A stretch of 22,022 nucleotides of DNA, taken from Lentisphaerota bacterium. Its GTDB lineage: Bacteria; Verrucomicrobiota; Lentisphaeria; Oligosphaerales; Oligosphaeraceae. Made by a program: the position numbers and the translations under genes. The notes under the pieces were generated by a model that ran no database searches, was not told the DNA's origin, and was given only the letters and a program-made list of their open reading frames with translations. Below, in pieces: positions 1-7,417 of the stretch (position 1 is its first letter; each line of letters begins with the position of its first letter). Where the stretch lies: NCBI GenBank assembly GCA_012800625.1, contig JAAZIY010000315.1, positions 1 to 22,022 on the forward strand. Direction: 5' to 3'.

Positions 1-21
1 AACTTCTTTCATGGTGATTTT

Positions 22-1110
22 ATGTTTGCCGGGCTTTATTCTGGCCGTCGCATTCTGCTTACTGGGCATACTGGTTTCAAAGGCTCCTGGCTAAGCTTAT
101 GGCTGCAGAAATTGCAGGCAAGCGTCCTAGGCCTGTCATTGCCGCCGGAAGAGGGCGCAAGCCATTTTGCGCTCTTGCGCTTGAACCTGCAAAGCAAATA
201 TGCTGACATCGGCGACTTTCAAAGTTTGCGCGATATTGTTTGCTCTTTTCAGCCGGAGCTGATTTTTCACCTGGCGGCCCAGTCCCTGGTGCGAAAATCA
301 TACCACCAGGCTTTGCAGACCATAAGGAGCAATGTCCTGGGCACCGCCAATCTGCTGGAGGCCGCCAGGCACTGTGAGTCGCTGCGTGGCATTGTTGTCG
401 TGAGCAGCGACAAATGCTATGCGAATCAGGAAAAGACCGAGGGCTACCGCGAGGAGGAGCCTTTGGGCGGCTATGACCCCTACAGCGCCTCCAAAGCCTG
501 CGCCGAGATTTTGACCGGCAGTTGGCGCGACAGTTTTTTTAACCTGGCCGATTACGGACAAAAGCACCGGGTTTTAGTGGCCAGCGCCCGCTCGGGCAAT
601 GTCATAGGCGGCGGCGACTGGGCAGAAGACCGCATAGTGCCGGATTTAATGCGGTCGGCAATCAGCAAACAAGCGCTTAACTTGCGCTGCCCACGGGCCG
701 TGCGCCCCTGGCAACATGTCCTGGAAGCGCTAAGCGGATACCTGCTCCTGGGACAAAAAATGCTGGCCGGCGACAAGCTGGCAGCCCAGGCCTGGAATTT
801 CGGCCCAAGCGAAAAGGCCTGCGTAAGCGTGGAGGAAATAGCCAGGACTTTGCAAAGGCATTGGCCCGAAATCACCTACACCTGCGAAGCAGACCCAAGC
901 GCCCCGCACGAAACGGGGCTTTTGCGCTTGAATTGCCAAAAGGCAAGAAAACTGCTGCACTGGAGACCGGTCTGGAGCAGCGCCGAGAGCTTTAGGCGCT
1001 GCGCCCAGTGGTACCGCGATTTTTATGAGGAAAAACGCTTGCGCAGCGAAGAGGATTTGACGGAATATTGTCAGCAGGCCGAGCAAAAGGGATTGGCATG
1101 GAGTCAGTAA
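22..1110 (+). CDS. rfbG: CDP-glucose 4,6-dehydratase
   Basis: This 362-residue protein is a short-chain dehydrogenase/reductase that converts CDP-glucose to CDP-4-keto-6-deoxyglucose using bound NAD, the entry step to CDP-3,6-dideoxyhexoses. The glycine-rich NAD motif TGHTGFKGSW (residues 14-23) followed by LSLWLQ is diagnostic of CDP-glucose dehydratases rather than the dTDP or GDP enzymes. The catalytic Tyr-x-x-x-Lys is Y154/K158, and the VVSSDKCY strand (127-134) and the SARSGNVIGGGDWAEDR block also match the family. Length is typical. The ATG at 22 has GGTGA 4 bases upstream. A TGA in another frame at 15-17 may be the end of an upstream gene, where rfbF (glucose-1-phosphate cytidylyltransferase) would be expected, but too little is present to call it. 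It overlaps the next gene by 13 bases, implying an operon. Confidence 0.95.
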   Translation: MFAGLYSGRRILLTGHTGFKGSWLSLWLQKLQASVLGLSLPPEEGASHFALLRLNLQSKYADIGDFQSLRDIVCSFQPELIFHLAAQSLVRKSYHQALQTIRSNVLGTANLLEAARHCESLRGIVVVSSDKCYANQEKTEGYREEEPLGGYDPYSASKACAEILTGSWRDSFFNLADYGQKHRVLVASARSGNVIGGGDWAEDRIVPDLMRSAISKQALNLRCPRAVRPWQHVLEALSGYLLLGQKMLAGDKLAAQAWNFGPSEKACVSVEEIARTLQRHWPEITYTCEADPSAPHETGLLRLNCQKARKLLHWRPVWSSAESFRRCAQWYRDFYEEKRLRSEEDLTEYCQQAEQKGLAWSQ

Positions 1111-2441
1111 GGGAGAAACTGCACAAGGAGATACTAGACAAGGTGGAGGAATACTACCGGCTGGTGCATGCCCCCGCGCAGAACCAGGCCTTCCGACCCG
1201 GTGAAACCCGCCTGAACTACGCCGGCAGGATTTACGACCAGGAAGAGATGCGCAACCTTACTGACGCCGCCCTGGAATTCTGGCTCAGCGCCGGTCGCTA
1301 CAGCCGGCGCTTTGAGAGCGAATTCGCCGCTTTCCTGGGGATCCGGCATGCCCTCCTGGTCAACTCCGGCTCCTCGGCGAACCTGCTGGCATTCATGACC
1401 CTGACCTCGCCGCTTTTAGGCGAGCGGCGCATACAGCGCGGCGACGAGGTCATCAGCGTCGCCGCCGCCTTCCCCACCACCGTGGCGCCCATTATCCAAT
1501 ATGGGGCGGTGCCGGTGTTTATTGACGTGGAGGCCGAAAGCGCCAATGTAGATGTGGAACTGCTTGAGCAGGCCCTGTCGGCCAAAAGCAAGGCCGTCAT
1601 GCTGGCTCACAGCCTGGGCAATCCCTTCGACGCCAGAGCGGTAAAGGAGTTTTGCGAGAAAAACCGGCTTTGGCTGATCGAGGACAACTGCGATGCCCTG
1701 GGGGCCAGGTTCGCCGGTCGCTTTTGCGGCACTTGGGGAGACATCGCCAGCTCCAGCTTTTATCCGCCACACCATATCACCACCGGCGAGGGCGGCGCGG
1801 TTTACAGCTCCGACAGCCTGCTTCACAAGATTGCCCAGTCATTGCGCGACTGGGGGCGGGACTGCCACTGCGAGTCCGGAGAGGACAACTCCTGCGGGCG
1901 GCGCTTCAGCGGCCAATACGGCGGGCTGCCCCCGGGATACGACCATAAGTATGTCTACAGCCATTTTGGCTACAACTTGCGCCCCACGGATTTGCAGGCC
2001 GCCATAGGCTGCGCCCAGCTGAAGAAGCTGCCGGAATTGATTGCAGGACGGCAAAAAAACTATCGGTTCCTTCACAAGCAGCTTTGCGATTTGCCTGAAC
2101 TGCGCATTTGCAGTGCCCACCCTGAGGCGGAGGCCAGCTGGTTCGGCTTTCTCCTGACGGTCTCGGAAAAAGCCGGCTTCAGCCGCAATGAGCTGGCCAG
2201 GCACCTGGAATCAGAGAACATACAGACGCGGAACTTGTTTGCCGGAAATCTGACAAAGCAGCCCTGCTTTGACACATTAAGAGAGGGCTGCGACTACCGC
2301 ATTGCCAGCAGCCTGGACAACAGCGACCGCCTTATGAATCAAGCCCTGTGGGTTGGACTTTATCCGGGCTTGAGCGAGGAAAAACTGGCCTTCATTGCCG
2401 GTAAGATCAGGGACTTTTGCCGCCCACATCTTGCCTATTGA
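1098..2441 (+). CDS. rfbH: CDP-4-keto-6-deoxyglucose 3-dehydrase (E1), RfbH family
   Basis: This 447-residue enzyme belongs to the DegT/AspC aminotransferase fold but is a PMP- and [2Fe-2S]-dependent dehydrase. It removes the C3 hydroxyl of CDP-4-keto-6-deoxyglucose. The usual PLP lysine is replaced by histidine in FYPPHHITTGEGGAV (H225/H226), the hallmark of E1/RfbH. The cysteine pattern C256-x-C258-x7-C266, with C198 in EDNCDALG, matches the iron-sulfur ligands described for E1. I chose ATG 1098 because AAAAGG lies 7 bases upstream. A TTG at 1068 is in frame but lacks such a site. The start overlaps the end of rfbG. The enzyme needs a ferredoxin-reductase partner (E3: DdhD/RfbI), and no such gene is visible here. 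Confidence 0.95.
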   Translation: MESVREKLHKEILDKVEEYYRLVHAPAQNQAFRPGETRLNYAGRIYDQEEMRNLTDAALEFWLSAGRYSRRFESEFAAFLGIRHALLVNSGSSANLLAFMTLTSPLLGERRIQRGDEVISVAAAFPTTVAPIIQYGAVPVFIDVEAESANVDVELLEQALSAKSKAVMLAHSLGNPFDARAVKEFCEKNRLWLIEDNCDALGARFAGRFCGTWGDIASSSFYPPHHITTGEGGAVYSSDSLLHKIAQSLRDWGRDCHCESGEDNSCGRRFSGQYGGLPPGYDHKYVYSHFGYNLRPTDLQAAIGCAQLKKLPELIAGRQKNYRFLHKQLCDLPELRICSAHPEAEASWFGFLLTVSEKAGFSRNELARHLESENIQTRNLFAGNLTKQPCFDTLREGCDYRIASSLDNSDRLMNQALWVGLYPGLSEEKLAFIAGKIRDFCRPHLAY

Positions 2442-2566
2442 CGCCAGACCAGGTCCAAACAGAATTTTGGACGCTCAGACACATACATATCCTGCCGGGG
2501 AGCCACCAAGGGCAAGCCCCTGCATTCCACTATTTTCCCCGTCCGCTAAAACAGCAGGAGTCATGC

Positions 2567-3397
2567 ATGGAAAACCCGGTTCGCATCTCAGCGGAAATTG
2601 GCATCAACCACAACGGCGACTTGGCTTTGGCCGAGCGCCTGATCAATGCCGCCCTGCTTGCTGGCTGCGATTCAGTTAAATTTCAAAAGCGCAGCATAGA
2701 GCAGGTCTACACCCGGGAATTTTTGGCCTCTCCCCGTGAGAGTCCCTGGGGCAAGACGCAGCGCGCCCAAAAAGAGGGTCTCGAGTTTAGCGAAAAGCAG
2801 TATGACTGGATAGACTCCCACTGCCGTCAATGCGGCATAGCCTGGTTTGCCTCCTGCTGGGATGTGGACTCACAGAAATTCATGCGCAAATACGACTTGC
2901 AATACAACAAGATTGCCTCTCCGGTTTTGACCAATCTTGAGATCCTCAACGCCGTCGCCGAGGAAGGCAAGTACACCTTTATCGCCACCGGTATGAGCAC
3001 CTGGGAGGAGATTGACCGTTGCGTGGAGGTTTTCGTCAAGAAGAACTGCCCCTTTGAGTTGATGCACTGCGTTTCGGTGTATCCCATGCCCGTGGAGCTG
3101 GCCAACCTGCTGCTGATCCCGGAGTTGCGCCGGCGCTACAACTGCCCGGTGGGCTATTCCAGCCACGAGATCGGCAATATCGCCAGCCTGGGGGCAGTGG
3201 CCCTGGGAGCCAAATCAGTGGAGCGGCATGTCACCCTGGACCGCAATATGTATGGCTCGGACCAGAAATCCTCGGTGGAGCCAGCCGAGCTGATTGAGTT
3301 CGTCAAGCAAATCCGCAGCATGCAAAGCGCCCTAGGCTCCGGCCAGCGCCAGCTTTCCGAGCAGGAACTGGCAGTGCGTAAAAAAATGTGCGGCTAA
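2567..3397 (+). CDS. NeuB-family sialic/nonulosonic acid synthase-like protein lacking the SAF domain
   Basis: This 276-residue TIM-barrel protein belongs to the NeuB family, which condenses phosphoenolpyruvate with an aldose (often N-acetylmannosamine or a phosphorylated relative) to give a 3-deoxy-2-ulosonic acid. Visible motifs are the N-terminal EIGINHNGD (10-18), SVKFQKR (36-42), the YPMP strand (172-175), GYSSHEIG (196-203, a metal-ligand histidine region) and ERHVTLDRNMYGSDQKSS (219-236). In most NeuB proteins the last block reads ...GPDH, and here the histidine is Q233. The protein ends where the linker to the C-terminal antifreeze-like (SAF) domain usually begins, and no SAF remnant follows. 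ATG 2567 is preferred over ATG 2417 because AGGAG lies 6 bases upstream and family similarity starts there. Substrate is unknown; the neighbouring HAD phosphatase suggests a phosphorylated product. Confidence 0.88.
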   Translation: MENPVRISAEIGINHNGDLALAERLINAALLAGCDSVKFQKRSIEQVYTREFLASPRESPWGKTQRAQKEGLEFSEKQYDWIDSHCRQCGIAWFASCWDVDSQKFMRKYDLQYNKIASPVLTNLEILNAVAEEGKYTFIATGMSTWEEIDRCVEVFVKKNCPFELMHCVSVYPMPVELANLLLIPELRRRYNCPVGYSSHEIGNIASLGAVALGAKSVERHVTLDRNMYGSDQKSSVEPAELIEFVKQIRSMQSALGSGQRQLSEQELAVRKKMCG

Positions 3398-3445
3398 AAG
3401 GCAAAAGCGCACTCGCCAAAAAAGGTTTTCCTCAGCACAGAAAGT

Positions 3446-3553
3446 GGCGCCCCTACAGGGCGCCGGATTCGGGGGGGGCTTTTACCCAGGGTAAGCTCGG
3501 CCTGCGGCCTCGCTTACCCTGGGCTATATTAGGTTGCCCCTTCGGGGCACCTT
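3446..3553. repeat. Stem-loop-rich intergenic repeat (family 2), full copy
   Basis: Three consecutive hairpins lie in the gap after the neuB-like gene. The first pairs GGCGCCC (3446-3452) with GGGCGCC (3458-3464). The second pairs CCCAGGGTAAGC (3485-3496) with GCTTACCCTGGG (3512-3523), 12 bp perfect with a nested GGCC/GGCC in the loop. The third pairs AGGTTGCCCC (3531-3540) with GGGGCACCT around a TTC loop, with one bulged T. A truncated relative lies at 7247-7297 with the same GGCGCCGGATTCG and TTTACCCAGGGTA blocks. No coding potential is seen. Function is unknown; it could fold in RNA from either strand. Confidence 0.75.
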
Positions 3554-3655
3554 GTGACTGGATATCAGAGAAAATTTAGAATTCCAGCGGAAGATTTGTG
3601 TTTTTCATGCAATTTCATGGTTTTTTCTATTTTTTGAGATGAAATCGTTTAGTTC

Positions 3656-3763
3656 GTAATCTTGCAATTGTAGTTTGTCCGCTTAATCAGCTTCCTCTTA
3701 GTGTTCATTTGTGGCTCTTAGTGAACCTGGGTGGTTTGAAGGCTTTTTGGACGGGGTCCAGTT
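3656..3763 (+). repeat. Composite 10-bp-unit intergenic repeat (family 1), copy 1
   Basis: This stretch aligns over about 105 bases with 11518-11624. Shared blocks are AATCTTGCAATTG near the start, CTTAGTG units in the middle, and TTGAAGGCTTTTTGGACGGG at the end. It finishes directly against the ATG of the ThDP-enzyme gene (3764), so that gene's leader and probable ribosome-binding GGGG (3753-3756) are repeat-derived. The rest of the 3398-3763 gap is the family 2 repeat and an AT-rich stretch (about 3575-3655) in which I see no gene. Confidence 0.7.
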
Positions 3764-5536
3764 ATGATTCGTTTGGCCGACTTTGTCATGCAGTTTCTCG
3801 TTTCCCGCGGGGTCGAGGATGTATTTCTTCTCCCTGGCGGGGGTGCCATGCATCTGAACGATGCTCTGGGGCGCTGTTCCGCCCTGCGCCATTATTCCTT
3901 TCTGCACGAGCAGGCTCTGGCGATTGCCGCCGAGGCGTACGGGCAACACCGCAACTTCCCCGGCGTGGCTCTGGTAACCTCCGGGCCTGGCAGCACCAAT
4001 GCCATCACCGCCGTGGCCGCCGCCTACATAGACTCCACGCCCATGTTGATACTCTCCGGCCAGGCCAAGCGCCAGGACCTGAAGGCCGGCACTGGACTGC
4101 GGCAGAAAGGCTCGCAGGAGGTGGACATAGTCTCCATGGTGTCAAGCATAAGCAAGTATGCGGTCTGCGTGCTGGAGCCGGAGAGCATCCTCTATCATTT
4201 GCAACGCGCCTGGCACGAGGCCAACAGCGGGCGCAAAGGCCCGGTCTGGCTGGACATCCCCCTGGATGTGCAGGGGGCAATCATCGAGCAAAGCAAGCTG
4301 AGCGGGTTTGTCCCGGAAAAAGCGGTTTACGCGGAAATCCCGCTTTCCCGAGTGGGCGGACTTTTGCGCGATTCGCGCCGTCCGCTGCTGCTAGTCGGCA
4401 ATGGCTGCAACTTGGCCGGCTGCGCCGAAAGGCTGGCCGCCTGGGCCAGGAACAACCATGTGCCCATGTTGCTGACCTGGAAAAGCGCCGACTTGCTCGA
4501 TTACAATGACCCCCTGTACTTCGGCTTTCCAGGCATCATGGGCTCGCGCTATGCCAACTTCATCGTGCAGAGCGCCGACCTGCTGCTTGTCGTGGGCAGC
4601 CGCCTGGACCCCAGCATCACCGCCTTCAACAGCGAAGACTTCGCCCGAAACGCAAAAAAAATCATGGTTGACATAGACGAGGCGGAGATTCGCAAAATAA
4701 AAGGCATAGACCTGCCTGTGACATGCCCCGCCGAGGATTTCGTCGCCGCCCTCGAGAGCCTGCCCGCCCTGGCAGAGCGCCCGGACTGGCTGCGCCACTG
4801 CCGCCGGCTAAAGGCGAAATATCCGGTCTTCAAGCAGCCGCCCCAGGATTTGTCGGCCAGGGTCGACCTGTATTACTTCACTGACGAGCTTTTCCGGCAG
4901 CTCGACAAGCATGACATCATCGTCCCGGAAAGCTCCGGCGCCGCCGGCGAGGTAAGCTACCAGGGCATGAGGCTGAAAAAAGGCCAGCGGGTGAAGAACG
5001 CCGCCGGCCTAGGCTCCATGGGCTTCGGCCTGCCCTATGCCATAGGGGCCTGTCTGGCGCTGCGGGGACGGCGCACAGTGCTGATCAACGGCGACGGCGC
5101 CTTTCAGATGAATGTGCAGGAGCTTGAGACTTTGCGCCGCCTCAAACTGCCGGTGAAGATATTTATCTGGGACAACGGCGGCTATGGCAGCATAGTAAAC
5201 ACCCAGAAGAATATGTTCGAGGGCTTCAAAGTAGGCTCCGACCCGGAAAGCGGCCTGACTCTGCCGGATGTCTGCCGCCAGGCTCAGGCCTACGGCATCC
5301 GCCATCTCCGCCTCTGCGACAATGCCTCGCTGCCAGCTAAAATCGCGGAGACGCTTTGCGGCGACGACCCGGTGCTCTGCCAGGTCCTGGTAGACCCTCT
5401 GCACATCACCCAGCCCAAGGTGCAGGCCATGCGCCTGCCTGACGGCAGCATGCGCAGCAAAGCCCTGGAAGATATGTTCCCCTACCTCCCCGAGGAGGAG
5501 CTGCGCCAGGCACAATGGCGGGAAAACCAGCCATGA
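3764..5536 (+). CDS. ThDP-dependent acetolactate-synthase-like enzyme, candidate YerE-type sugar C-branching ligase
   Basis: This 590-residue protein has the three-domain layout of the acetolactate synthase/pyruvate oxidase family. The N-terminal Pyr domain carries the activating glutamate E49 (FLHEQALAIAAEAYG) and the VTSGPGSTNAITAVAAAY helix region. The central domain spans about 195-330. The C-terminal PP domain has the ThDP/Mg motif GDGAFQMN (443-450) ending in DNGGYGSI (470-477). It sits just after genes that make a CDP-3,6-dideoxy-4-ketohexose. In Yersinia the related flavoenzyme YerE transfers a two-carbon unit from pyruvate to that type of 4-keto sugar to make yersiniose, so a branch-forming ligase is more likely here than amino-acid biosynthesis. 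The donor could instead be the product of the adjacent NeuB-like enzyme (hypothesis). The ATG is preceded only by GGGG at 7 bases, supplied by a repeat. The stop precedes the next start by 14 bases. Confidence 0.85.
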   Translation: MIRLADFVMQFLVSRGVEDVFLLPGGGAMHLNDALGRCSALRHYSFLHEQALAIAAEAYGQHRNFPGVALVTSGPGSTNAITAVAAAYIDSTPMLILSGQAKRQDLKAGTGLRQKGSQEVDIVSMVSSISKYAVCVLEPESILYHLQRAWHEANSGRKGPVWLDIPLDVQGAIIEQSKLSGFVPEKAVYAEIPLSRVGGLLRDSRRPLLLVGNGCNLAGCAERLAAWARNNHVPMLLTWKSADLLDYNDPLYFGFPGIMGSRYANFIVQSADLLLVVGSRLDPSITAFNSEDFARNAKKIMVDIDEAEIRKIKGIDLPVTCPAEDFVAALESLPALAERPDWLRHCRRLKAKYPVFKQPPQDLSARVDLYYFTDELFRQLDKHDIIVPESSGAAGEVSYQGMRLKKGQRVKNAAGLGSMGFGLPYAIGACLALRGRRTVLINGDGAFQMNVQELETLRRLKLPVKIFIWDNGGYGSIVNTQKNMFEGFKVGSDPESGLTLPDVCRQAQAYGIRHLRLCDNASLPAKIAETLCGDDPVLCQVLVDPLHITQPKVQAMRLPDGSMRSKALEDMFPYLPEEELRQAQWRENQP

Positions 5537-5550
5537 AAGGAAGACTAGGC

Positions 5551-7155
5551 ATGATTAAACTGGTGCTGCTTGACATAGACGGCGTGCTCACGGACGGCAA
5601 GGTGACTTTCGACTCCCAGGGCAGGGAGTTGAAAACCGTTGACTTCAAAGACATAGACGCGGTGTTTGAAATGAGGCGTCGCGGCTTGAAAGTCGGCCTG
5701 CTCACCGGCGAGGCCACCCCGATAACCATGTTTTTCAAGGAGCACTTCAAGCCGGACTACTTCTACAACGCCTGCAAGGACAAGGCCAAGGCGCTGGCTG
5801 AAATAATCGAGCACAGCGGCCTGTCCCCCGACCAGGTCTGCTATGTCGGCGACGGCAAGTACGACATCGCGGTGATGCGCCTCCTGAAACACAGCGCCTG
5901 CCCGGCCAATGCCATCGCCGAGGTCAGGGAGCTGGCCAGCATACGTCTGCAAAGCCGAGGCGGAGACGGCTGCGTCTGGGAGCTGCTGGAGAAAATCAAG
6001 CCGCCGCCCGGCGAGCGTGACAGCTTCAACTGCAGAGCCTGTGGCGCCCTTAATCCGCGCAAAGCAGTCCTGCACTATCCTGGGCAGCCGGCAAATGCGC
6101 AATATCTGCCGACCCTGGAGAGCTTGTCTCAAGACCAGCCTTTTGACTTGTCTGTCTTCCAGTGTCAGTCCTGCGCCTTGGTTCAACTCGATGCCGCCCC
6201 GGTGCCATATTTTCGCGAGGTGATCAGGGCTTCAGCGCTGTCCCCCGAGATGCGCGTTTTCCGCGGCAGGCAGTTTGCCGAATTTGTCAGCAAGCATGAT
6301 TTGGTCGGCAAAAAAGTGCTCGAGTGCGGTTGCGGCGGCGGGGAGTTTCTTGACATCATGAAAAACTGTGGCGTCGAGCTGCATGGCATGGAGTTCGGCC
6401 TGGAAAACTTCAGAAAGGCGCAAGACAAAGGGCATTCGCTGGAACGGCTTTTTTTTGCGGAGGGCAATGAAAAACTGCAAGCCGCCCCTTTCGCCGCCTT
6501 CTACAGCTTGAATGTTCTCGAGCATGTCCCGGATTTGCGCACATACCTCCGCGGCATCAGGGGCAACCTGGCCCCTGGCGCCGTGGGCCTGCTGGAAGTG
6601 CCGAATTTTGACACCTTGCTGGAAAATGGCACCTTTGCCGAATTCATGCGGGACCACCTGTATTATTTCACCGCGAAAAGCCTGTCTCTGCTGCTGGAGA
6701 ACAATGGCTTCGAGCTTATATCAGTCGAAAAGCTCTTTCACGATTATATTCTGTCAATGCAAGTCCGCCTCAGGGAGCCTGCTGATTTCTCCGTCTTTGG
6801 CAAAACCCAGAGAACGCTACTGCAACAACTAGCCGGCCTGCTCGAGCAATATGGCGCGGCCAACACGGTGATTTGGGGTGCCAGCCATCAGACTTTCGCT
6901 TTGCTGGCCGCTGCCGGCCTGCACAAAAAGATCAAATGCATCATTGACTCGGCCCCTTTCAAGCAGGGCCGTTTTTCGCCGGCCACCCACATTCCCATAG
7001 TGGCGCCTGATTCAGTGGAGGGCGATGACATAGGGCTGCTGATTGCCGCTGCGGGGGGCTATTCACAGGAAGTGGCCCGCATTGCCAGAAAGAAATTCGG
7101 GGAGTCCCTGCCCATATACATCTTGCGGCAGAAGCAGTTTTGCAAATTTCCCTAA
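5551..7155 (+). CDS. Fusion: KdsC-like HAD phosphatase + sugar C-methyltransferase
   Basis: This 534-residue protein has two enzymes in one chain. Residues 1-150 are a cap-less KdsC/NeuA-C-type HAD phosphatase, with motif I DIDGVLTDG (nucleophile D8, acid D10), motif II LTGE (51-54), motif III lysine near 76-78 and motif IV GDGKYD (100-105). Such enzymes dephosphorylate KDO-8-P or nonulosonate-9-P. Residues 158-534 are a TylC3-type C-methyltransferase. A zinc-binding CxxC pair (C161/C164 and C205/C208) is followed by the SAM-binding ECGCGGGEF (258-266), YSLNVLEHV (318-326) and a C-terminal Rossmann-like part (IWGASHQT 441-448, IDSAPFKQGRFSP 465-477). These methylate a carbon next to a keto group in NDP-sugars. 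ATG 5551 is chosen over 5515 and 5533 because AAAGGAAG lies 7-8 bases upstream and KdsC homology begins there. No frameshift or linker stop is visible. Confidence 0.88.
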   Translation: MIKLVLLDIDGVLTDGKVTFDSQGRELKTVDFKDIDAVFEMRRRGLKVGLLTGEATPITMFFKEHFKPDYFYNACKDKAKALAEIIEHSGLSPDQVCYVGDGKYDIAVMRLLKHSACPANAIAEVRELASIRLQSRGGDGCVWELLEKIKPPPGERDSFNCRACGALNPRKAVLHYPGQPANAQYLPTLESLSQDQPFDLSVFQCQSCALVQLDAAPVPYFREVIRASALSPEMRVFRGRQFAEFVSKHDLVGKKVLECGCGGGEFLDIMKNCGVELHGMEFGLENFRKAQDKGHSLERLFFAEGNEKLQAAPFAAFYSLNVLEHVPDLRTYLRGIRGNLAPGAVGLLEVPNFDTLLENGTFAEFMRDHLYYFTAKSLSLLLENNGFELISVEKLFHDYILSMQVRLREPADFSVFGKTQRTLLQQLAGLLEQYGAANTVIWGASHQTFALLAAAGLHKKIKCIIDSAPFKQGRFSPATHIPIVAPDSVEGDDIGLLIAAAGGYSQEVARIARKKFGESLPIYILRQKQFCKFP

Positions 7156-7157
7156 AG

Positions 7158-7240
7158 CAGACCGCGTCCAAAAAGCCATTGAACCACAAAGGCACACGAA
7201 GGGGGGAGGACACGAAGGGGCACGAAGAGACACTAAGGGC
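7158..7240 (-). repeat. Family 1 composite repeat, copy 2 (reverse orientation)
   Basis: Read on the - strand, this copy runs through 10-bp units (CCCTTAGTGT, CTCTTCGTGC and similar; on the + strand CACGAAGGGG, CACGAAGAGA, CACTAAGGGC at 7211-7240). A C-rich stretch follows, then CTTTGTGGTTCAATGGC and TTTTTGGACGCGGTC. It matches 17970-18062 block for block. It begins 2 bases after the stop codon of the HAD-methyltransferase gene. Confidence 0.8.
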
Positions 7241-7246
7241 TTATGC

Positions 7247-7297
7247 GGCGCCGGATTCGAGGAGGCCTTTACCCAGGGTAGCGCTCGACCTGCGCCA
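7247..7297 (+). repeat. Family 2 stem-loop repeat, truncated copy
   Basis: GGCGCCGGATTCGAGGAGG and CTTTACCCAGGGTAGCGCTC align with 3459-3500, but the right half that would close the CCCAGGGTA stem is missing. It is joined directly to the end of a family 1 repeat. The remaining bases to 7417 hold only the leader of the next gene. Confidence 0.65.
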
Positions 7298-7417
7298 TCT
7301 CTATGAAATGCCGCTGTACCTTAAAACCCGGTGCCGGAATACAAGTTCTATTTGCGGCATCATACCATCTACGCTTATGAAAGCATCTGCTATGCCACTT
7401 TTTGATTGGAGACAAAC

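Noticed and set aside
2453..2472. GTCCAAA/TTTGGAC inverted repeat after rfbH as a terminator
   Set aside because: Only 7 bp with no T-tract, inside an apparent operon. It may be a worn fragment of the repeat module ending in TTTTTGGAC.
3388..3579. Remnant SAF domain after the NeuB-like gene
   Set aside because: No frame between 3397 and 3700 resembles an antifreeze-like domain, and the region is a hairpin repeat. The short form looks native rather than truncated by a frameshift.
3709..4509. 266-codon + strand frame overlapping the ThDP gene
   Set aside because: Out of frame with the clear acetolactate-synthase-like protein. Its Arg/Gly-rich translation is typical of a shadow.
5515..5550. 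Upstream ATG codons 5515 and 5533 as starts of the HAD-methyltransferase
   Set aside because: They overlap the end of the ThDP gene and precede the clear AAAGGAAG site. HAD homology begins at 5551.
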